In this document: positions 7,333-11,100 of the stretch, one piece after another | Numbering within the stretch: position 1 is the stretch's first letter | Layout of the letters: every line of letters starts with the position of its first letter | Assembly: GCA_015661985.1 (NCBI GenBank) | Contig: DQVB01000620.1 | Span: 1-11,100 of the forward strand | Direction of reading: 5' to 3' | DNA: 11,100 nucleotides | From: Planctomycetota bacterium | Lineage (GTDB): Bacteria; Planctomycetota; Planctomycetia; Pirellulales; Thermoguttaceae | The notes under the pieces: generated by a model | Seen by the model: the letters and a program-made list of their open reading frames with translations, nothing else | Told to the model about the DNA's origin: nothing | The model's database searches: none | Translations under genes and position numbers: made by a program

Positions 7333-7764
7333 TCAATCGTGCGATCCGATATCCCGGATGTATGCCTCCTGCAGCAGCCGGTCCTCCCGCACCTCGTGTT
7401 CCAGCAAAGCCTCGCAGAACTCTGCGAACCGCCGCTGGGTCTCGTGCCACCAGAGTTCCAATTCACCGTTGGACGGCGGCCCTTCACAAACCCGGCTGGC
7501 TTGGTCGCAAAGCCTGGGGTGCTGGGCCATCAGCGCATTGGCCCGGTTGACCAAATGCGGCGAATGTAGCATCGCTTCCGTGAAATACCCGCCCTGTTCC
7601 TCCATAGTAAAGTGCGCCACGATCCGGTCCGCCAAATTCGCGATCAGGCCAGACACATGCAGGACGTCGGCCCGCTCGGTCAGGGCCGCCTCGATGTCAG
7701 CCAGCATGTTCCGCAGTTCCAGATGCTGTGCCAGCACCCGCTCGTGCGCTTTCAGGTCCGCCAT
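7333..7764 (-). CDS. Hemerythrin-like (HHE domain) protein
   Basis: Encodes 143 residues, predicted almost all helical and cytoplasmic. The spacing of ligands fits the HHE/hemerythrin-like cation-binding domain: His14 (AQHLELR), His51-x3-Glu55 (VAHFTMEEQGGYF), His82 (MAQHPRL) and His123-x3-Glu127 (LLEHEVREDRLL). Such four-helix bundles hold a diiron site and bind O2, NO or peroxide, or act in iron and stress sensing; the specific role is not apparent. The ATG at 7762-7764 has GAGGG about 9 nt upstream. Upstream in-frame codons, back to 7974, encode an unrelated Arg/Ala/Gly-rich stretch and are excluded. It is convergent with the deacetylase and divergent from the 8367 gene. Confidence 0.83.
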   Translation of the reverse strand: MADLKAHERVLAQHLELRNMLADIEAALTERADVLHVSGLIANLADRIVAHFTMEEQGGYFTEAMLHSPHLVNRANALMAQHPRLCDQASRVCEGPPSNGELELWWHETQRRFAEFCEALLEHEVREDRLLQEAYIRDIGSHD

Positions 7765-7982
7765 GGGGTGTCCCTCGCCATCGAGTCTTTCACTTGGCTC
7801 CCCCGCTTGGCAAGCCGAGTCGCCAGGCCAACGCCACCCGGCCCAGGCCCTGCGGTGAACTCCGCGCCGCCCGGTTGGGCGCATTTCATCGTCGCCGACG
7901 CAGTGCCTCCCTCTGGCGGCCCAAGCGACCAAGGCTGCCCCAGAGGCGCCGGCGGCGGGCCTCAGGACTATCAATCAATATC

Positions 7983-8011
7983 AATATAGCTGACCGCGGC
8001 CGATCAGTCAC
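7983..8011 (-). promoter_or_regulatory. Candidate promoter of the hemerythrin-like gene
   Basis: On the minus strand, GTGACT (8006-8011, 4 of 6 to -35) is followed after 17 bp by TATATT (7983-7988, 5 of 6 to -10). It points toward the hemerythrin-like gene and implies a leader of about 210 nt. It is the best consensus match in this gap, but it is a sequence match only. Confidence 0.35.
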
Positions 8012-8048
8012 CATCAGGCCCGAGGGGGAGGCAGCCGAGTACCACTAT

Positions 8049-8058
8049 TGTGTACACA
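8049..8058. promoter_or_regulatory. Perfect palindrome TGTGTACACA, possible operator
   Basis: A 10-bp perfect palindrome in the AT-rich part of the gap. It is followed by TACTAT (8074-8079), a weak -10 on the plus strand, with TGTACA (8051-8056) at the -35 distance (17 bp). Short palindromes of this kind are common binding sites for dimeric regulators, such as GntR-type, but no regulator gene is nearby. Confidence 0.3.
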
Positions 8059-8093
8059 TAAATACGCTACAGGTACTATCAGGAGCTGGTCCG

Positions 8094-8282
8094 ATGGCTA
8101 TTTGGTTACATACATTGCATCTGCACTGGTGGCATCCAACCGGGCCAACCGTCGCGTTTTGGTCCTGGAATCGCCTGCGCAGCTCGCCATTGGCCCACGC
8201 TGCCGGGCAGGTTCCCCTGGGTAGCGATGCCCGTCGTTGGCTCATAGTCGCGAAGGCGGCCAAGGGCCGCCGGTTGCGGTGA
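8094..8282 (+). CDS. Possible small Trp/His-rich ORF (62 aa), unproven
   Basis: An ATG at 8094 is preceded by AGGAG (8081-8085) at 8 nt, a good ribosome site. The 62-residue product begins MAIWLHTLHLHWWHPTG and has six Trp and five His, with a basic C-terminus (AKAAKGRRLR). I recognise no domain, and the composition is unlike its neighbours. The last codons overlap the hairpin at 8255-8271, so it could be a leader peptide for the 8367 gene, 84 bp downstream. It may equally be chance reading of non-coding DNA. Confidence 0.2.
   Translation: MAIWLHTLHLHWWHPTGPTVAFWSWNRLRSSPLAHAAGQVPLGSDARRWLIVAKAAKGRRLR
8255..8271. other. Strong GC hairpin upstream of the 8367 gene
   Basis: GGCGGCC (8255-8261), loop AAG, GGCCGCC (8265-8271): a perfect 7-bp all-GC stem with a 3-nt loop. 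There is no U-tract after it on the plus strand. It lies about 95 bp before the start of the membrane-anchored protein gene and could be a leader structure or a factor-assisted terminator. Confidence 0.35.
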
Positions 8283-8366
8283 CGGGCGTAGCGGGTATCA
8301 TCGTGTGTGCCGGGCCTCCGGGGGAGGTCGTGGGAGGGGGCGAGTGAAGCCGACGAGCGGACAGCG

Positions 8367-9032
8367 ATGAGCACATCCCCGTCTTACCCAGAGCCAGCGT
8401 GGCCGACCCAAGTCGGGCAACCCCCGAAAAAAACGGGCGGCGGATGCAGGGTGGTGTTCGTCTTGGGGCTTTTGTTCGCCGGCGCCTGCGTGGTCTGCTG
8501 TGGCGGGCTGGTGGGCCTGGGTTGGTACTTCATGCGCGGGATGACCGACGATCCCGCCGAGGTGCGCCGGGTCACGCAGCAGATGCTCCAAATCGAGTTG
8601 CCCGAAAAGCTTCAGCCGGCCATGGCCATGGAGGTACGTGTGCCGTGGGGCGGGCAACCTGTATTCACCATGGCATTCTATGTGGACCCGGCCACCCAGA
8701 GTGCCTTGGGGCTGGTTTCGTCCCCCCACATGTCTGCCGAGCAGAAGCGTCCGGAGATGGAACGACGGTTGAAGGAGTCCTTTCGCCAGCAAGGTTTCGA
8801 CATCGACGCCGATTGGGAGGAGATCAAACAGTGGGAGCGGGAGATCGAAGTGCGAGGTGAAAAGGTGCGCTTTACGTTCACCTCGGGGACGGACCGCGAG
8901 TCGGGCACCCGGTTTCTCGCACTGACCGGCCTCGTCCAGGGGGATCGAGGCCCGGTGATGCTGACGTTCGTCGCCCCGGCTGACCAATATGGCGAAGAGG
9001 GGATGGTCAAGGTGATCGAGTCGATCCGCTGA
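8367..9032 (+). CDS. Membrane-anchored protein of unknown function
   Basis: Encodes 221 residues. A short Pro-rich cytoplasmic head (about 1-24, SPSYPEPAWPTQVGQPPKK) is followed by a single membrane segment (about 28-56). That segment contains Cys27, Cys41, Cys44 and Cys45 in a Gly-rich stretch (CVVCCGG). The soluble remainder (about 60-221) is probably extracytoplasmic, with an alpha/beta pattern: AMEVRVPWGGQPVFTMAFYV, a charged helix (about 125-160), and strands VRFTFTSG and VMLTFVAPA. I do not recognise a family. The layout resembles planctomycete hypotheticals with a Pro-rich head, membrane anchor and small globular domain. The ATG at 8367 is chosen because the reading begins cleanly there; its ribosome site (GAGCGGA) is weak. 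The gene ends inside the convergent gene at 9007-9459. Confidence 0.72.
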   Translation: MSTSPSYPEPAWPTQVGQPPKKTGGGCRVVFVLGLLFAGACVVCCGGLVGLGWYFMRGMTDDPAEVRRVTQQMLQIELPEKLQPAMAMEVRVPWGGQPVFTMAFYVDPATQSALGLVSSPHMSAEQKRPEMERRLKESFRQQGFDIDADWEEIKQWEREIEVRGEKVRFTFTSGTDRESGTRFLALTGLVQGDRGPVMLTFVAPADQYGEEGMVKVIESIR

Positions 9033-9459
9033 GGACCTGGGAGATTCGCTCTTTGAGCCGTCCGCTCTCCAGATCAGCGGCAAAGTGGTCGATGTCGGGA
9101 TAGACGGCGTGGCTGAGGAACTTGACGGTCCAGTTGTGGGCCAAGGGGCTGATGGTGATCACCGCAGCTCCGTGCCGGTAGGCTTCCCACATTTCGATGG
9201 CCGTACCCATGGAAGCTTCCGGGAGGAAGGCCAGCAGCACGTCCACGTCACGGCACATGGCATTGTGCCGGAAGAACACCTGGCGGCCCAGCTGGTCATC
9301 GTAACGGATGGATTGGGCGTGGTTGGCCAGCGGATCGTAGATCTGGGCATCGGGAAAGTGGCCGGCCAGCAGTTGTTTTATTCGCCGCCGGTAATCCTGG
9401 TCATGGATTCGCGGCTCCGCCAATGAGCCTTGCATGATGCCGGCCAGGAAGAATCGCAT
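9007..9459 (-). CDS. Nucleoside 2-deoxyribosyltransferase-like protein
   Basis: Encodes 150 residues, a usual length for the family. The N-terminus MRFFLAGIMQGS matches the family's opening strand and loop. RDVDVLLAFLP (about 70-80) and EASMGTAIEMWEAYRHG (about 81-97) match the catalytic region, where Glu89 would be the nucleophile of family enzymes that move deoxyribose between bases. Distant relatives in this fold hydrolyse nucleotides or make other base products, so the activity is not certain. The gene follows the M20 hydrolase on the same strand with a 57-bp gap, suggesting one operon. Its 3' end overlaps the convergent 8367 gene by 26 bp. The ribosome site (GAAGGG, 12 nt from the ATG) is weakly placed. 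Confidence 0.75.
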   Translation of the reverse strand: MRFFLAGIMQGSLAEPRIHDQDYRRRIKQLLAGHFPDAQIYDPLANHAQSIRYDDQLGRQVFFRHNAMCRDVDVLLAFLPEASMGTAIEMWEAYRHGAAVITISPLAHNWTVKFLSHAVYPDIDHFAADLESGRLKERISQVLSGSTRSP

Positions 9460-9516
9460 GGTGCTCGTTTTCCCTTCTCTCCGCAGACCGTAAGCTGTCT
9501 GGCTCGCCTTGCCTTG

Positions 9517-10728
9517 TCAGCGCCCGCGCCAGGCCGTTTGGACGCCGGAGCGGGCCAGCTCATAGAAGACCTCGGTGGCCTGGCGCAGTTGCTCCAGCGA
9601 AATCCATTCGTCGGCGGTGTGTGCCTCGGCGAGCGACCCGGGTCCGAAGACGACAGTGGGGATGCCGGCCGCAGCCAAGAAGGCGGCGTCGGTGGCAAAG
9701 GGGACGCCAATCACGCGGCAGTGTCCCGTCAGGCGGCGGACCAGTTCGGCGATCTGTTCGGCCAAAATCCGGTTGGCCCCGTCGCAAAGCGCCAAGCCTT
9801 CCATGAAGGGCCTGTCATGCTCGAGCGGGAAGTCCAGATCGGGCTGATCAGCCAGGTATTGGATACAGTCCCGGTACGCCTGCTCGGGCGTCTCGTCCGG
9901 CGAGAGTCGACGGTCGATTTCGATGGCGCAGTGGTCGGGTACTACGTTGACCCCCACCCCTCCATGGATGGTCCCCACGTTCACCGTCGGGCGCCCGCAC
10001 AGCGGGTGTGGGGGCTGGCTGGCCAGGACGGCCTGGTATTGTTCGATGCGTCGGACCGCCCGAGCCATGCGATAGATGGCATTCTGGCCCGCTTCGGGAC
10101 ATGCGCTGTGGACGGCCAGCCCGCGGGTGTGGCATCGCCAGCGGACGACACCTTTGTGGGCCACGACCACATCAAGCTCAGTGGGCTCGGCTACCACAGC
10201 CGCGTCGGGCCGGCGGGGGACGAACCCTGAGCAGCCCCCGGAGAGGCTGGCCGCCAGCGCCCGGGCGCCGGTGAAACCACACTCTTCGTTGGCCGTGCAC
10301 GCCAGCACCAAAGTGGGCATCCCCGGCGGTCGCTGGGCAGCCAGGCGGAGGAACACGGCCAGTATGGCCGCCAAGCCGCCCTTGACGTCGCACGCCCCGC
10401 GCCCGTAGAGCCGCCCATCGCGCACAGCGGGCCGGAACGGCTCAACCGTCATCCCCTCAGCGGGCACAGTGTCCTGATGCGCGCTGAGCATCAGGATCTG
10501 GCCGCCCTGCTCCGGTGGTAACTCGCCCTCCACCCTGGCAAGAATGTTCTCGCGGCCCGGCTCCACCTCCTGCCGCAAGAAAGCGACTCCCGCCCGGCGG
10601 AAAAGGCTTTCCAAATACTCCGTCAGACGCGCTTCACCATAACCGGGCCCTGGGTCGGGTCGCCCCATCGGGTTCAGGCTGGGGATGGCTACGAGCTGCC
10701 GGAGCAACTCAATGGGGTCGGACGACAC
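9517..10728 (-). CDS. M20-family ArgE/DapE-type metallohydrolase (deacylase/peptidase)
   Basis: Encodes 403 residues, full length for the family. Zinc-site motifs are in order: LSAHQDTVP (His84, Asp86), GRGACDVKGG (bridging Asp114), TANEECGF (Glu148 base, Glu149 ligand), AEPTELD (Glu181) and LAEAH near the C-terminus (His370). The lid-domain dimerisation segment (about 190-300) includes AVHSACPE with His207 and VNVGTIHGGVGVNVVPDHC. Such enzymes hydrolyse N-acyl groups of amino acids (acetylornithine, succinyl-diaminopimelate) or peptides. The sequence does not choose among them, so no symbol is given. The start is GTG at 10726-10728, with GGAGG 7 nt upstream. It is probably first in an operon with the deoxyribosyltransferase-like gene. 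Confidence 0.88.
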   Translation of the reverse strand: MSSDPIELLRQLVAIPSLNPMGRPDPGPGYGEARLTEYLESLFRRAGVAFLRQEVEPGRENILARVEGELPPEQGGQILMLSAHQDTVPAEGMTVEPFRPAVRDGRLYGRGACDVKGGLAAILAVFLRLAAQRPPGMPTLVLACTANEECGFTGARALAASLSGGCSGFVPRRPDAAVVAEPTELDVVVAHKGVVRWRCHTRGLAVHSACPEAGQNAIYRMARAVRRIEQYQAVLASQPPHPLCGRPTVNVGTIHGGVGVNVVPDHCAIEIDRRLSPDETPEQAYRDCIQYLADQPDLDFPLEHDRPFMEGLALCDGANRILAEQIAELVRRLTGHCRVIGVPFATDAAFLAAAGIPTVVFGPGSLAEAHTADEWISLEQLRQATEVFYELARSGVQTAWRGR

Positions 10729-10735
10729 GATGATG

Positions 10736-10740
10736 CCTCC
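10736..10740 (-). promoter_or_regulatory. Ribosome binding site for the GTG start of the M20 hydrolase
   Basis: GGAGG on the minus strand, 7 nt upstream of GTG at 10726-10728. It supports GTG as the start; there is no better ATG. Confidence 0.6.
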
Positions 10741-10753
10741 AATCGATCGGCGA

Positions 10754-10786
10754 GCAATACCTGCCGCAACGGGATTGCGGCGTCAA
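10754..10786 (-). promoter_or_regulatory. Hairpin in a promoter-like position upstream of the M20 gene
   Basis: GCCGCAA (10763-10769), loop CGGGA, TTGCGGC (10775-10781): a perfect 7-bp stem. On the minus strand it lies between TTGACG (10781-10786, 5 of 6 to -35) and TATTGC (10754-10759, 3 of 6 to -10). The 21-bp spacing is longer than ideal. Either a palindromic operator or a hairpin in the 5' leader would fit. Confidence 0.3.
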
Positions 10787-10996
10787 GCGGACGAGGTGTC
10801 CCGGGAGGGCTCGTCCAGGCAGCCGTCGCAGCGGTGTCTTGGCGACGTCCCAACCTCGGGGCGTACACCGGCGCCGCCAGCGGTCAGCACAGAAGTGTAT
10901 CGCACGAGCTCGCTCGCCGAAACAGAGGCGCCCCAGGGAGTCGCCCGCGTTACCTCGCCCGCGCCATGAACGAACACTGATGGCTTGCACCTTGGA
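10787..10996. other. Gene-free stretch upstream of the M20 gene
   Basis: Between the candidate promoter and the repeats at the right edge I see no credible gene. The one plus-strand and two minus-strand ORFs here give Arg/Pro-rich peptides without domains. No tRNA or other RNA gene is evident. Confidence 0.5.
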
Positions 10997-11100
10997 CCGG
11001 TTCGGCAAGCGCAGGGAAACTACCGCGCCTTCCCGTCTCGGAGAGACCGAGCTACGGCCGGTTCGGCAAGCGCAGGGAAACTACCGCGCCTTCCCGTCTC
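10997..11100. repeat. Two identical 43-bp repeats, 61-bp period, running off the window
   Basis: Copy 1 spans 10997-11039 and copy 2 spans 11058-11100, identical over 43 bases. Each begins CCGGTTCGGCAAGCG and ends TTCCCGTCTC. The 18-bp gap is GGAGAGACCGAGCTACGG. Each copy can fold as GGGAA-N11-TTCCC. Across the repeat/gap junction there are two competing hairpins: GTCTC-GGA-GAGAC (11035-11047) and CTCGG-AGAGA-CCGAG (11037-11051). No degenerate copy is visible 61 bp upstream, so 10997 is the left end of the array. The number of copies beyond the edge is unknown. Confidence 0.85.

Larger units (their letters stand above)
7765..8366. other. Long divergent intergenic region with AT-rich patches
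   Basis: About 600 bp between the hemerythrin-like gene (minus) and the 8367 gene (plus). Positions 7965-8110 are clearly more AT-rich than their surroundings, which suggests promoters. They contain a minus-strand sigma70-like candidate (7983-8011) and a perfect 10-bp palindrome (8049-8058). A possible small ORF (8094-8282) and a strong GC hairpin (8255-8271) follow. No tRNA or recognisable riboswitch was seen. Confidence 0.55.

Noticed and set aside
6668..7450. 260-codon minus-strand frame opposite the deacetylase
   Set aside because: No domain, and it covers a gene whose catalytic motifs are on the plus strand.
7968..7990. Possible FNR/CRP-type site (TTGAT half-sites) near the hemerythrin-like gene
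   Set aside because: The half-sites occur as direct repeats, not as the inverted TTGAT-N4-ATCAA arrangement, and sit in an AT-rich run where such words arise by chance.
10997..11100. Start of a CRISPR array
   Set aside because: Only two copies are visible, the 18-bp gap is shorter than normal spacers, and no cas gene lies in the window. Kept as an undefined repeat.

Overview
The window looks like ordinary chromosomal DNA from a high-GC member of the Planctomycetota, probably a relative of Pirellulales or Thermoguttaceae. The main support is a giant secreted PQQ-like beta-propeller protein with an inserted methyltransferase-like domain and a cysteine-rich C-terminus, an architecture I associate with planctomycetes. 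The alternative GlmU-type protein fits too, as do the secreted YdjC/ChbG-type deacetylase and short, scattered transcription units separated by long intergenic gaps. This assignment is inference from gene content; there is no rRNA or marker gene in the window.

Layout. Position 1-195 (-) is the N-terminus of a transposase cut off by the left edge. A gene-free stretch of about 350 bp follows and carries a GC-rich direct repeat that runs into the stop codon of the next gene. Position 551-3676 (-) is the 1041-residue propeller/methyltransferase protein. A 633-bp divergent intergenic region separates it from 4310-5551 (+), a GlmU-like sugar nucleotidyltransferase/acyltransferase. A small LapA-domain membrane protein, 5658-5876 (-), converges on that gene and is divergent from a secreted YdjC/ChbG-family deacetylase at 6158-7231 (+). 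A hemerythrin-like protein, 7333-7764 (-), is followed by about 600 bp of divergent intergenic DNA. That DNA has promoter-like sites, a perfect palindrome and a possible Trp/His-rich small ORF. Position 8367-9032 (+) is a membrane-anchored protein of unknown function. Its 3' end overlaps by 26 bp the convergent gene 9007-9459 (-), a nucleoside 2-deoxyribosyltransferase-like protein. That gene lies 57 bp downstream of an ArgE/DapE-type M20 metallohydrolase, 9517-10728 (-), and the two probably form an operon. The last 370 bp hold no gene but include a strong hairpin and, at the very edge, two identical 43-bp repeats 61 bp apart.

Working together. The genes do not form an obvious single pathway. 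The GlmU-like protein makes activated amino sugar for the cell envelope, and the deacetylase could act on amino-sugar oligomers outside the cytoplasm. The other genes look like unrelated housekeeping or accessory functions. I see no defence system, prophage, CRISPR-Cas locus, tRNA or rRNA. The features most worth a second look are the propeller/methyltransferase fusion, the 43-bp repeat at the right edge, and the unexplained 600-bp intergenic region.
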